Source: an uncultured Pelagibacteraceae bacterium (GTDB lineage: Bacteria; Pseudomonadota; Alphaproteobacteria; Pelagibacterales; AG-422-B15). Taken from it: a stretch of DNA of 64,000 nt. The position numbers and the translations under genes were made by a program. The notes under the pieces were generated by a model. The model was not told where the DNA came from and made no database searches. It saw only the letters and a list, made by a program, of their open reading frames with translations. Each line of letters begins with the position of its first letter. The first letter of the stretch is position 1. Location: NCBI GenBank assembly GCA_902519835.1, contig CABYLU010000001.1, positions 1 to 64,000 on the forward strand, given 5' to 3'. Below are positions 38,429 to 47,171 of this stretch, piece after piece.

Positions 38429-39049
38429 ATGATTGAATATTTTTTTCCATTATTATTGCTGTGCGTCATTCAATCTGGCACTCCAGGCCCTAACAACATT
38501 ATGCTTACAGCTTCAGGAAAAAACTTTGGCTATATAAAGACTATTCCTCATATGGCAGGTGTTGTCTTTGGGTTTTTAACTTTATTGATTGTGATGGGAT
38601 TGGGATTAATATCTATTTTTACGAACTACCCAATAGCACAAACTATTTTGCAAATTTTAGGCTCACTATATTTACTGTACTTGTCTTATAGAATTTATTT
38701 TACTTATAGTTCTGATAATGACGATCGATCAAAGCCAATAACATTTATAGAGTCATCTCTTTTTCAATATGTAAATCCAAAAGGTGTTATGATGGCAATA
38801 ACGACTATTTCTATTTATACAGATTTTAAAAATTTTGAGTTTATAGACAGTTTTCTTGAAGGAATGGTTTTTGTACTTTTAGGATTTACCATATCTAATA
38901 CTTTTTCAGTTCTCACTTGGACATCGGTCGGGGTTTTTTTGAATAATTTCATAAAGTCGAAGGCTGCAATTAGAAATTTTAATGGCTTAATGGCAACTTT
39001 ACTTGTTTTAACAGTTATATGGATTAATTATGAATTCTATGGATCTTAA
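38429..39049 (+). CDS. LysE-family exporter
   Basis: The 206-residue inner-membrane protein has about six helices and the family motif SGTPGPNNIMLTASGKNFGY near 16-35. LysE/RhtB members export amino acids or related metabolites; substrate cannot be inferred. The next gene (yhhQ) starts 20 bp inside its end. Confidence 0.87.
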   Translation: MIEYFFPLLLLCVIQSGTPGPNNIMLTASGKNFGYIKTIPHMAGVVFGFLTLLIVMGLGLISIFTNYPIAQTILQILGSLYLLYLSYRIYFTYSSDNDDRSKPITFIESSLFQYVNPKGVMMAITTISIYTDFKNFEFIDSFLEGMVFVLLGFTISNTFSVLTWTSVGVFLNNFIKSKAAIRNFNGLMATLLVLTVIWINYEFYGS

Positions 39050-39632
39050 TAGAAAATTAATAACTTATTTAGTTTTAGGACATTGCTTTATCATCGCCAT
39101 ATCAAATTATTTAGTGCAGTTTCCAATAAATATATTTGGTTTGGATTATACAATTGGTACATTCACATTCCCAATTATTGTTTTGGCAACAGATTTAACT
39201 GTACGACTTTCAAATGCAAGAAATGCACGCAAAGTTATTGGCTTTGCTTTCGTGCCGGCTTTCATAATTTCATATATATTTGCTGACTTCAGAATAGCAA
39301 TTGCGTCTGTTTTAGCTTATTCAATCGGACAGTTACTTGATGTATTTGTATTTTCGAAAATAAGGGACAGAGTAGGTGATGATGGGTTAAATTTGGGTTC
39401 TTATTGGTATCTTGCGCCTGTTGTAAGTACCTTTTTTGCTCAATTAATAGACACATATCTGTTTTATGGCGTAGCATTTTATAATTCTACAGATGACTTT
39501 ATGCGTGAAAATTGGGATCTGATTGCATTTAATGATTTCATTCTTAAGCTAGCAGTTTGCTATCTAGCATTTTTACCAATTTATGTTTTAATTCTTAATA
39601 GAACTTTTAATTATATAAGAACACGCACTTAG
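39030..39632 (+). CDS. yhhQ: Queuosine-precursor transporter YhhQ
   Basis: YhhQ imports the 7-deazaguanine precursor preQ0 or preQ1 for queuosine in tRNA. The 200 residues hold about six helices and the family motifs FTFPIIVLATDLTVRL and ARKVI, with SIGQLLDVFVFSKIRDR later. ATG 39030 gives a 20-bp overlap with the LysE gene; ATG 39039 is an equally possible start. Such salvage fits a streamlined cell lacking de novo queuosine synthesis, which is inference. Confidence 0.87.
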   Translation: MNSMDLNRKLITYLVLGHCFIIAISNYLVQFPINIFGLDYTIGTFTFPIIVLATDLTVRLSNARNARKVIGFAFVPAFIISYIFADFRIAIASVLAYSIGQLLDVFVFSKIRDRVGDDGLNLGSYWYLAPVVSTFFAQLIDTYLFYGVAFYNSTDDFMRENWDLIAFNDFILKLAVCYLAFLPIYVLILNRTFNYIRTRT

Positions 39633-39636
39633 AATA

Positions 39637-40599
39637 ATGATATTTACTTCTATTACACCTGAAGCTTTTGATCATAAAAATATTCCAAATGACATTCATG
39701 AAATGAATGATCATATAAAAAACTTATTAGTCAACGCGCCTCCATCGCATGAAATTCCATTTGATGTCTTGCAGGAAATAAGAAGACAGGGCGGTGGATT
39801 GCTTGCGTTTCAGCCATACTCTGATCGTGCTGAAAATAGACAAGTGGGTGATGGTGACCAGAAAGTAACTATACGAATATTTAATCATGATAGTCCTGAT
39901 TTTGTCTATATGCATATTCATGGTGGCGGTCATTGTATCGGTGCTGCAGATATGCAAGACCAATCTTTGGAAAAAGTATCAAAAGAGCTGAATTGTGTTG
40001 TTGTAAGTGTGGAATATCGTCTTGCACCAACCTATCCTTATCCAGCTGCTCCAGATGATTGTGAAACAGCCGCTACTTGGTTGATAGAAAATTCAAAAAA
40101 GGAATTTAATACCGAAAAGATTATAATTGGTGGCGAGTCGGCTGGTGCAAACTTATCAGCTGTCACATTGTTGAGATTGAAAAGTAAAGGGCTTCTAGAA
40201 ACTATTAGAGGCGCAAACCTCATTTATGGATCTTATGACGCTCGTCTAACTCCAAGCGCAACCAGACAAGAAGGTTCAGATGAGATTTTCTTATTATCAT
40301 ATGCCATGATTAGAAAATTTAGGGACTCATATTTCCAGGGAGATGTAGACAAAAGTTTACCAGACGTTTCTCCAATACAAGGTGATTTAAGCGGAATGCC
40401 CCCAGCACTATTTACAGTTGGAACAAGAGATTTATTGCTTGATGACTCATTATTTATGTTTGGTCGATGGCTAAGCTATGGTTCTAATGCTGAGATTATA
40501 ATTGTACCTGGAGCAGATCATGCATTTAATGCATTTCCATCAGAAACAACAACCTTGGTTGAAAATAAGATTAACGAGTTTTTGCAATCAGTTCTCTAA
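39637..40599 (+). CDS. Alpha/beta hydrolase of the hormone-sensitive-lipase (esterase) family
   Basis: The 320 residues contain the HSL-family oxyanion motif HIHGGGHCIGAAD and the nucleophile elbow GGESAGANLSA with Ser near 169, and a catalytic Asp/His pair in GTRDLLLDDS and PGADHAFNAF. These enzymes hydrolyse short-chain esters. It ends in a 12-base convergent overlap with the patatin gene. Confidence 0.9.
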   Translation: MIFTSITPEAFDHKNIPNDIHEMNDHIKNLLVNAPPSHEIPFDVLQEIRRQGGGLLAFQPYSDRAENRQVGDGDQKVTIRIFNHDSPDFVYMHIHGGGHCIGAADMQDQSLEKVSKELNCVVVSVEYRLAPTYPYPAAPDDCETAATWLIENSKKEFNTEKIIIGGESAGANLSAVTLLRLKSKGLLETIRGANLIYGSYDARLTPSATRQEGSDEIFLLSYAMIRKFRDSYFQGDVDKSLPDVSPIQGDLSGMPPALFTVGTRDLLLDDSLFMFGRWLSYGSNAEIIIVPGADHAFNAFPSETTTLVENKINEFLQSVL

Positions 40600-41433
40600 A
40601 TTACTGAGATAGTCTTCAGCAACACGTTGCCCTAAATTGTAATCGGCTTTTAAGATATCAACATTTTTAGAATCTCTTTTAGATTTAAGTCTTGTTGGTG
40701 GACATAATTGGATTACTTCACAATCTGAAGGCGGGTTTTGTATGAAATCCAAGGCAGTATTGTAAGTTTTGTCATGCTTAAGCAGAGCTTTTCTAAGTTC
40801 GGGGTATTCTTTAGAAAAAAATGCTCCAATATAATTTTCAAGTTTTAATTTTCTCTTAAATTTTTCTTCATAAGTTCTAATAACTATGATGCGTTTGGCG
40901 CCGAGCTCATAAGCCTTTCTGACAGGTAGAGGATCGGCTACGCCACCATCAAATTTACGACGTCCGTCTATCATGCTGGGCGTTCTTACCAGTACAGGCA
41001 AAGTTCCAGATGCTATCATTTTAGGCATCCATTCATCTTCTCCAAATTCATGATATTCGGCTTCAGCGCTGAGAGCATCAGTCACAACCGCAATGTATTT
41101 TTTGCCTTGAACAGTTTTTCTAATTTTTTCCATATTAGGCCTAAACATTCTCTCACCGTCTTCGTACATCTTATGAAATTTTATTATGTCACCACCTGTG
41201 AAGATATTCTTATAATCTAAGTAATCTCCTCGCGCAGCATAAAGCATCTTTTCTAAATTATTGTCAGTTTCTCTAATGAGGTACCAGCAGAGAACAGCAA
41301 CACCATTTGATACTCCAATATAAATATCGAATGGATCGTAATCCCTTTTTATAAATGTATCTGTGATTCCAAAAGAAAATACTCCTCTTTGTCCACCACC
41401 TTCAACAATTAGAGCTGTTTTTTTATTTTCCAT
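40588..41433 (-). CDS. Patatin-like phospholipase
   Basis: From ATG 41433 the 281-residue product starts MENKKTALIVEGGGQRGVFSFGITD, giving the Gly-rich oxyanion segment, with the nucleophile in GVSNG and the catalytic Asp in DGGVADPLP. It belongs to the bacterial YjjU-like group. A longer frame from TTG 41469 has no ribosome-binding site and is rejected. It diverges from the NRDE gene, whose ATG is 36 bp away. Confidence 0.9.
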   Translation of the reverse strand: MENKKTALIVEGGGQRGVFSFGITDTFIKRDYDPFDIYIGVSNGVAVLCWYLIRETDNNLEKMLYAARGDYLDYKNIFTGGDIIKFHKMYEDGERMFRPNMEKIRKTVQGKKYIAVVTDALSAEAEYHEFGEDEWMPKMIASGTLPVLVRTPSMIDGRRKFDGGVADPLPVRKAYELGAKRIIVIRTYEEKFKRKLKLENYIGAFFSKEYPELRKALLKHDKTYNTALDFIQNPPSDCEVIQLCPPTRLKSKRDSKNVDILKADYNLGQRVAEDYLSNLEN

Positions 41434-41469
41434 GATACAATAAATTAATAAGGATATATAAGAAATCAA

Positions 41470-42225
41470 ATGTGTTCGATAGTAATTTTAAAACAAAGTG
41501 ACTCTGAGTGGCCCATTATAATTGGTGCCAATCGTGATGAAATGAGTAATCGAGACGCTTTGCCACCTGGTCGTCATTGGGACGACAGACCACATATTTT
41601 CGCAGGCAAGGACATGACGGCGGGCGGTACCTGGATAGGAATTAATGACTTTGGTGTCGTCGCTGCAATTATGAATAGAATGAACAGTCTTGGACCTATG
41701 GATAATAAAAGAACTAGGGGTGAATTGGTTCTCGATGCACTAGATCATGCAGATGCATCTGAGTCATTAAATGCAATAATTGAAATTGAGAAAGATTCAT
41801 ATAGAGGTTTTAATATGTTCATAGCGGATAATTTAAATGCATATTGGATTAAGTCAGATGAAAAAAATTCTGTGATTGAATACTTCAATATACCAGATGG
41901 CTTATCAATTATAACTGCATACGATCGAAATGATTTAAATTCTAAGCGTATAAAAACTTATTTATCAAAGTTTGCTTTATCGTCTGATCCAAAACCAGGC
42001 AGAGATGAATGGCAGGACTGGGAAATGTTATTGGGTAGCACATATTCTGATAACAATGATCCTTTGTCAGCTATGTGCGTGAAAACAGACATGGGATTTC
42101 AAACTGTATCTTCAACTCTCATCGCCCTTCCAAGTTTTCAGCCCAAGATGGGATCGGTAAAGCCTGTCTACAAATTTGCCAATGGCTCACCAGACTCAGC
42201 ACGTTTTATGGAAATGGAAATTTGA
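41470..42225 (+). CDS. NRDE (TANGO2-like) family protein
   Basis: The 251 residues begin MCSIVIL and show GANRDEMSNRDA, the NRDE hallmark, then PHIFAGKDMTAGGTWIGIND and RTRGELVLDAL. The family resembles N-terminal-nucleophile hydrolases; animal TANGO2 has been linked to heme and lipid handling. The initiating Met followed directly by Cys2 suggests that Cys2 could be the mature N-terminal nucleophile. Function in bacteria is unassigned. Confidence 0.9.
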   Translation: MCSIVILKQSDSEWPIIIGANRDEMSNRDALPPGRHWDDRPHIFAGKDMTAGGTWIGINDFGVVAAIMNRMNSLGPMDNKRTRGELVLDALDHADASESLNAIIEIEKDSYRGFNMFIADNLNAYWIKSDEKNSVIEYFNIPDGLSIITAYDRNDLNSKRIKTYLSKFALSSDPKPGRDEWQDWEMLLGSTYSDNNDPLSAMCVKTDMGFQTVSSTLIALPSFQPKMGSVKPVYKFANGSPDSARFMEMEI

Positions 42226-42304
42226 GTTCTGTATTTGCCCTTTAAATTATTGATTTCTATATACTATTTTTCTTAGAAATTACCAAACAAGCTCATATTT
42301 AGTA

Positions 42305-42332
42305 TTGTTAGATGATTATGAATTATTATAAT
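42305..42332 (+). promoter_or_regulatory. Candidate sigma-70-type promoter for the thiolase-fadB genes
   Basis: TTGTTA (42305-42310) and a perfect TATAAT (42327-42332) are separated by 16 bp, placing transcription about 25 bp before the thiolase ATG at 42364. It is the only promoter-like pair in this 138-bp gap. Confidence 0.5.
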
Positions 42333-42363
42333 CTTCAATCTTATTAATAATTGGAGCTTTTAA

Positions 42364-43572
42364 ATGACTGATTGCTATATTTACGACACTGTAAGAACCC
42401 CTCGTGGTAAGGGCAAAAAAAATGGAACCCTTCATGAAGTAACTGCACTGGAACTTGCAACTCAAGTTTTGAATAATATTAAAGATAGAACAAAAATTGA
42501 TACAGCAGATGTTGATGATGTTGTACTAGGATGTGTTGCGCCAGTTGGTGAACAGGGTGCCTGTATTGCAAGAACAGCAGTGTTAAATGCCGACTATGAT
42601 CAATCAGTTTCAGGTGTTCAGATCAATAGATTTTGTGCATCTGGTTTAGAAGCTACTAATATGGCAGCTGCACAAGTAATGTCTGGACAGTCACAAATGT
42701 CTATCGGCGGTGGTGTTGAGTCTATGTCTAGAGTTCCAATGGGCTCGGATGGTGGCGCAATGGTTGCTGACCCTTCAGTTGCAATAAAAAATTACTTTGT
42801 TCCACAAGGTATAAGTGCAGACTTAATTGCTACTAAATATGGTTTCTCAAGAGATGATGTAGATAGTTATGCTGTTGAAAGTCAGAAGAGGGCAAAAAAA
42901 GCTTGGGATGAAAAAAGATTTTCAAAATCAATAACACCCGTGAAAGATATCAATGGCTTGACAGTGCTGGATCATGATGAACATATGAGACCTGATGCTA
43001 CAATGCAATCACTTGGTTCTTTAGATCCATCTTTTGCAATGATGGGTGAAATGGCAGGTTTTGATGCTACTATTCAACAACGATATCCTGAAGTTGAAGC
43101 TGTTAATCATGTTCATACTGCTGGCAATTCGTCAGGAATAGTTGATGGAGCAGCTGGAATACTGCTTGGGAATAAAGAGATGGGTGACAAATATGGTTTG
43201 AAGGCTCGTGCTAAAATCAAAGGTTTTGCTTCAACAGGTTCTGAGCCAAGCATCATGCTTACTGGTCCTGGTTATGTTTCTGATAAACTACTAAAAAACT
43301 TAGGCATGAGCAAAAGTGACATTGACTTGTGGGAGCTTAACGAAGCATTTGCAGTTGTTGTGCTAAGATATATGGAACATATGGGGATTGACCACTCAGA
43401 CATTAACGTGAATGGGGGCGCAATTGCTATGGGACATCCATTAGGTGCAACTGGGGCGATGATTTTAGGAACTGTACTTGATGAGTTAGAGAGAAGCAAT
43501 AAGTCTACCGCTCTTGCCACACTTTGTGTTGGTGGTGGTATGGGAACTGCAACCGTAATCGAGCGCGTTTAA
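42364..43572 (+). CDS. Acetyl-CoA C-acyltransferase (thiolase)
   Basis: The 402-residue thiolase cleaves 3-ketoacyl-CoA, the last step of beta-oxidation. Catalytic residues are Cys91 in RFCASGLEATN, His358 in GHPLGATGA and Cys388 in CVGGGMG. It lies 26 bp before the FadB-like gene, forming a two-gene fatty-acid oxidation unit; substrate chain length cannot be judged. It is on the same strand as the taurine module downstream. Confidence 0.95.
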   Translation: MTDCYIYDTVRTPRGKGKKNGTLHEVTALELATQVLNNIKDRTKIDTADVDDVVLGCVAPVGEQGACIARTAVLNADYDQSVSGVQINRFCASGLEATNMAAAQVMSGQSQMSIGGGVESMSRVPMGSDGGAMVADPSVAIKNYFVPQGISADLIATKYGFSRDDVDSYAVESQKRAKKAWDEKRFSKSITPVKDINGLTVLDHDEHMRPDATMQSLGSLDPSFAMMGEMAGFDATIQQRYPEVEAVNHVHTAGNSSGIVDGAAGILLGNKEMGDKYGLKARAKIKGFASTGSEPSIMLTGPGYVSDKLLKNLGMSKSDIDLWELNEAFAVVVLRYMEHMGIDHSDINVNGGAIAMGHPLGATGAMILGTVLDELERSNKSTALATLCVGGGMGTATVIERV

Positions 43573-43598
43573 TAACTTAAAATTTTAGGACAATAATC

Positions 43599-45791
43599 AT
43601 GGCTGATGTAACTTATGAAATAGATAGCGACGGTGTTGCCGTTGTAACGTGGGATTTGGAAAATCGTTCAATGAACGTTTTAAATTTTCAATCTCTTGGT
43701 GAATATAGATCAATTATTGAGAAATTAATCTCAGATGAGTCTGTCAAGGGTATTGTTCTCAGAAGTGCAAAAGATGCATTCATAGCTGGCGCAGATTTAA
43801 CTTCATCTGAAGTTTTTGGTTTTGATAGCGTTCAAGAAGATAAAGTTAAAGCTGCAGAAAAAATTTATAATGGCAACATGGACATGCAGCTATTGTTCAG
43901 AAGCATGGAAACATCTGGCAAGCCATTCGTAGCTGCGATAAACGGTCATGCTTTAGGTGGTGGGTTTGAAATATGTCTCGCCTGTCACTATCGTGTAGCG
44001 ATAGATAATGATAAAATTCAGATTGGACAACCTGAAGCGAAAGTTGGTTTGATACCTGGTGCAGGTGGAACTCAAAGAGTTCCTAGACTTGCCGGAGTAA
44101 CTCAAGAGATAATGGGCTTTCTACTAGCAGGTACTCCGTTTACTCCAAAAAAAGCTCTAAGTGTTGGCCTTATTAACGAAGTCACAGACGCAGATAACTT
44201 AATTAATGCAGCAAAAAAATATATTGTGGATGGCGGAAAATCGGTTCAACCATGGGACGAAAAAGGTTTTAGGTTTCCGGGGGGCCTTCCTTATACCCCA
44301 AAAGGCGCAATGATTTGGGCTGCGGCATCATCTTCATTGAGAAAAAATTCTTATAATAACTATCCTGCACAAACTGCAATCCTTTCTTCTGTTTATGAAG
44401 GCGTTCAGGTACCGATTGATGCAGCACTGAGAATTGAAGCGCGTTATTTTACAAAAGTTGTAATGGATCCTAGATCTCAAAATATGGTTCGAAGTCTTTT
44501 TGTAAATATGCAAGCTTTGAGCAAAGGCGCAAGAAGACCAAAAGATTTTGATAAATATGATGTTAAAAAGATTGGAATTCTTGGAGCAGGTTTGATGGGT
44601 GCAGGAATTGCATATGTTACTGCTAAAGCAGGCATTGAAGTTGTATTAATTGATATGGATCAAGCTGCAGCAGAAAAAGGAAAAGAATATTCTACAAAGA
44701 TTTTAGATAAACAATTAAGTAAGAAAAAAACCACTGAAGAAAAAAAAGAGAAGCTATTAAGTCTCATTACACCTACAACTGATTACTCTCTTTTAAAGGG
44801 TGCAGATCTTATTGTTGAGGCAGTATTCGAAAATAGGGACATAAAAGCAGATGTAACCGCTAAAGCAGAAGCGCAAATATCAGAAACTGCTGTATTTGGT
44901 TCTAATACATCTACTTTGCCAATTACAGGTTTAGCTCAAAATTCTAGCCGACCTGCAAACTTCATAGGTATACATTATTTTTCACCAGTAGAGAGAATGC
45001 CTTTAGTTGAGATTATCATGGGAAAAGAAACTTCTCAGGAAACACTGGCAAAAACTATGGATTACGTTCAAAAAATTAGAAAAACCCCAATAGTTGTAAA
45101 CGACAGTCGAGGTTTTTATACAAGTCGTGTATTTGGTACATACACCGGTGAGGGTGTTGCAATGTTAGCAGAGGGTATAAAGCCTGCTCTAATTGAAAAT
45201 GCTGGTAAGATGACAGGCATGCCAATGGCTCCTCTGGCTCTTTCTGATGCTGTAGCGTTAGATTTAGCTTGGAAAGTTACAACTCAAACGAAAAAGGACT
45301 TTGAAGCTGAAGGCAAAGAATTTCCAATAACTCCAATGTATTCAATTATGGAAGAAATGGTTGAAAAGCAAGGTAGGTTTGGAAAGAAAAACAATAAAGG
45401 TTTTTACGAGTATCCTGAAAGTGGAAAAAAATACCTATGGCCTGAACTGTCTAACTTATGCAAAGAAAGTGACGATCAACCTGATGTTGAGGAATTAAAG
45501 AAAAGGTTTCTTTATATTCAAGCACTTGAAACAGCTAAATGCTATGAAGAAAACGTGCTAACTGATGTAAGAGATGCGGACATTGGGGCAATACTCGGTT
45601 GGGGAATGGCGCCATGGACTGGAGGTCCACTATCCTTCATAGATATGGTTGGTGTTAAAGAATTTGTGGCTGAAGCTGATAAACTTGCACAAAAATATGG
45701 AGAAAGATTTACTCCATGCAAAATGCTTCGTGATATGGCAGCTAAAAATGAGAGTTTCCACAAGAGCGGTAGCTCTAGTCAAGCGGCATAA
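43599..45791 (+). CDS. Bifunctional enoyl-CoA hydratase / 3-hydroxyacyl-CoA dehydrogenase
   Basis: The 730-residue protein carries a crotonase domain (about 5-195, with AINGHALGGGFEICLACHYR and GQPEAKVGLIPGAGGTQR) and a 3-hydroxyacyl-CoA dehydrogenase region from about 325 (NAD motif GILGAGLMGAGIAYV) to the C-terminal helical domains. It pairs with the thiolase just upstream to run hydration, oxidation and thiolysis. It is the FadJ/FadB type, without a FadB-only marker that I can see. Confidence 0.95.
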   Translation: MADVTYEIDSDGVAVVTWDLENRSMNVLNFQSLGEYRSIIEKLISDESVKGIVLRSAKDAFIAGADLTSSEVFGFDSVQEDKVKAAEKIYNGNMDMQLLFRSMETSGKPFVAAINGHALGGGFEICLACHYRVAIDNDKIQIGQPEAKVGLIPGAGGTQRVPRLAGVTQEIMGFLLAGTPFTPKKALSVGLINEVTDADNLINAAKKYIVDGGKSVQPWDEKGFRFPGGLPYTPKGAMIWAAASSSLRKNSYNNYPAQTAILSSVYEGVQVPIDAALRIEARYFTKVVMDPRSQNMVRSLFVNMQALSKGARRPKDFDKYDVKKIGILGAGLMGAGIAYVTAKAGIEVVLIDMDQAAAEKGKEYSTKILDKQLSKKKTTEEKKEKLLSLITPTTDYSLLKGADLIVEAVFENRDIKADVTAKAEAQISETAVFGSNTSTLPITGLAQNSSRPANFIGIHYFSPVERMPLVEIIMGKETSQETLAKTMDYVQKIRKTPIVVNDSRGFYTSRVFGTYTGEGVAMLAEGIKPALIENAGKMTGMPMAPLALSDAVALDLAWKVTTQTKKDFEAEGKEFPITPMYSIMEEMVEKQGRFGKKNNKGFYEYPESGKKYLWPELSNLCKESDDQPDVEELKKRFLYIQALETAKCYEENVLTDVRDADIGAILGWGMAPWTGGPLSFIDMVGVKEFVAEADKLAQKYGERFTPCKMLRDMAAKNESFHKSGSSSQAA

Positions 45792-45840
45792 ATAAGACTA
45801 CTATAATACTTATAACTTTTACTGATTTGAGAGGATCTAT

Positions 45841-47163
45841 ATGGCAAATACTACACCTACGACTAATTCTTTGGAAAACTATTTTTTACCTTTCACTGCA
45901 AATAAAGACTTTAAGAAGGACCCAAGATTATTAGATCGAGGTGAGGGAGTATACTACTGGAATCATAAAGGTGACCAGGTAATAGATGCTTCATCCGGTT
46001 TATTTTGTGTTCCATTGGGACATGGCAGAAAAGAAATAGCTGAAGCTGTTCATCAGCAATTGTTAAAATTAGATTACTCTCCCAGCTTCCAAGTTTCTCA
46101 TTTACCTGCTTTTGCATTAGCTGAAAAAGTAGCAAATCTTCTACCGGGTGATTTAAACAATGTATTCTTCACAATTTGTGGATCTACCGCAATTGACTCT
46201 GCAATTAAAATAATTCAGGCATATCAGCACGCAATTGGCCAATCGCAACGTGTAAGATTTGTATCAAGAGAGCGTGCATACCATGGTGTAAATATCGGAG
46301 GAACCTCTTTAAGTGGCATGATTAAAAACCGTGAGATATTTACTGCAACAATGCCAGGAGTTATTCATTTAAGACACACTTGGTTAGAAGAAAATAAATA
46401 TACAAAAGGTCAGCCGCAACATGGAGCTCATCTTGCAGAGGATCTTCAAAGGTTTGTAGAAATGTATGGTCCCGAGTCTATTGCTGGGTGTTTCGTTGAA
46501 CCCATTGCTGGCTCAACAGGTACCATTGTTCCCCCTATCGGATATTTAGAAAGACTGAGAGAAATTTGTGATAAATACGGAATTGTTCTTGTTTTTGACG
46601 AAGTAATCACTGGTTTTGGCAGAACAGGAAAATCATTTGGGGCTGTAAAATACAATGTTCAACCTGATATGATTACTATGGCAAAGGCCATTACTAATGG
46701 AGCGCAGCCTATGGGGGCAGTTGGTGTTTCAGATAAAATTTACAATGCGATTGTTGATAATGGACCAGAGCACGGAGTAGAGTTTTTTCACGGATATACT
46801 TACTCAGGTCATCCAGCCTGTGTAGCAGCTTCTCTTGCTACTTTGGATGTATATGAGAAAGAAGATGTGTTTGCAAGAGCAGAAAAGATGTCACCGTACT
46901 TCATAGATGCAGTTTTTGACGCATTTCAGGATATACCAATTGTTACAGATGTAAGAGCTGATGGAATGATGGCTGCTTTTGATCTAGCAGTTGATAAAAA
47001 TCCTGGTGTGAGAGGATATGATGCCCAAAAGAAAACATTTGCTAATGGTGTTCACATAAAATTTACCGGGGATGCTGGTATAGTTGCCCCTGCATTAATT
47101 GCTGAAGAAAAACATATAGATGAAATGCTTCAAAGAATTAAAGAGGTCTTAGTAAAATACTAG
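45841..47163 (+). CDS. Class III aminotransferase, taurine-pyruvate or beta-alanine-pyruvate type
   Basis: The 440-residue PLP enzyme has VFDEVITGFGRTGKSFG (PLP Asp near 252) and the Schiff-base Lys282 in MAKAITNGAQPMG. Its N-terminal SLENYFLPFTANKDFK and the DASSGLFCVPLGHGRKEI region resemble omega-amino-acid:pyruvate transaminases. Because xsc and alanine dehydrogenase follow, conversion of taurine plus pyruvate to sulfoacetaldehyde plus alanine is the best inference (Tpa); beta-alanine is the alternative amino donor. It is followed 8 bp later by the DMGDH-like gene. Confidence 0.87.
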   Translation: MANTTPTTNSLENYFLPFTANKDFKKDPRLLDRGEGVYYWNHKGDQVIDASSGLFCVPLGHGRKEIAEAVHQQLLKLDYSPSFQVSHLPAFALAEKVANLLPGDLNNVFFTICGSTAIDSAIKIIQAYQHAIGQSQRVRFVSRERAYHGVNIGGTSLSGMIKNREIFTATMPGVIHLRHTWLEENKYTKGQPQHGAHLAEDLQRFVEMYGPESIAGCFVEPIAGSTGTIVPPIGYLERLREICDKYGIVLVFDEVITGFGRTGKSFGAVKYNVQPDMITMAKAITNGAQPMGAVGVSDKIYNAIVDNGPEHGVEFFHGYTYSGHPACVAASLATLDVYEKEDVFARAEKMSPYFIDAVFDAFQDIPIVTDVRADGMMAAFDLAVDKNPGVRGYDAQKKTFANGVHIKFTGDAGIVAPALIAEEKHIDEMLQRIKEVLVKY

Positions 47164-47171
47164 CATCTTGT

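Noticed and set aside
41434-41469. Upstream extension of the patatin gene to TTG 41469
   Set aside because: No ribosome-binding site, rare start codon, and the family starts near ATG 41433.
45841-47163. Calling the aminotransferase firmly beta-alanine-pyruvate transaminase
   Set aside because: Sequence resembles that group, but linkage to xsc and alanine dehydrogenase makes taurine at least as likely; left as a dual call.
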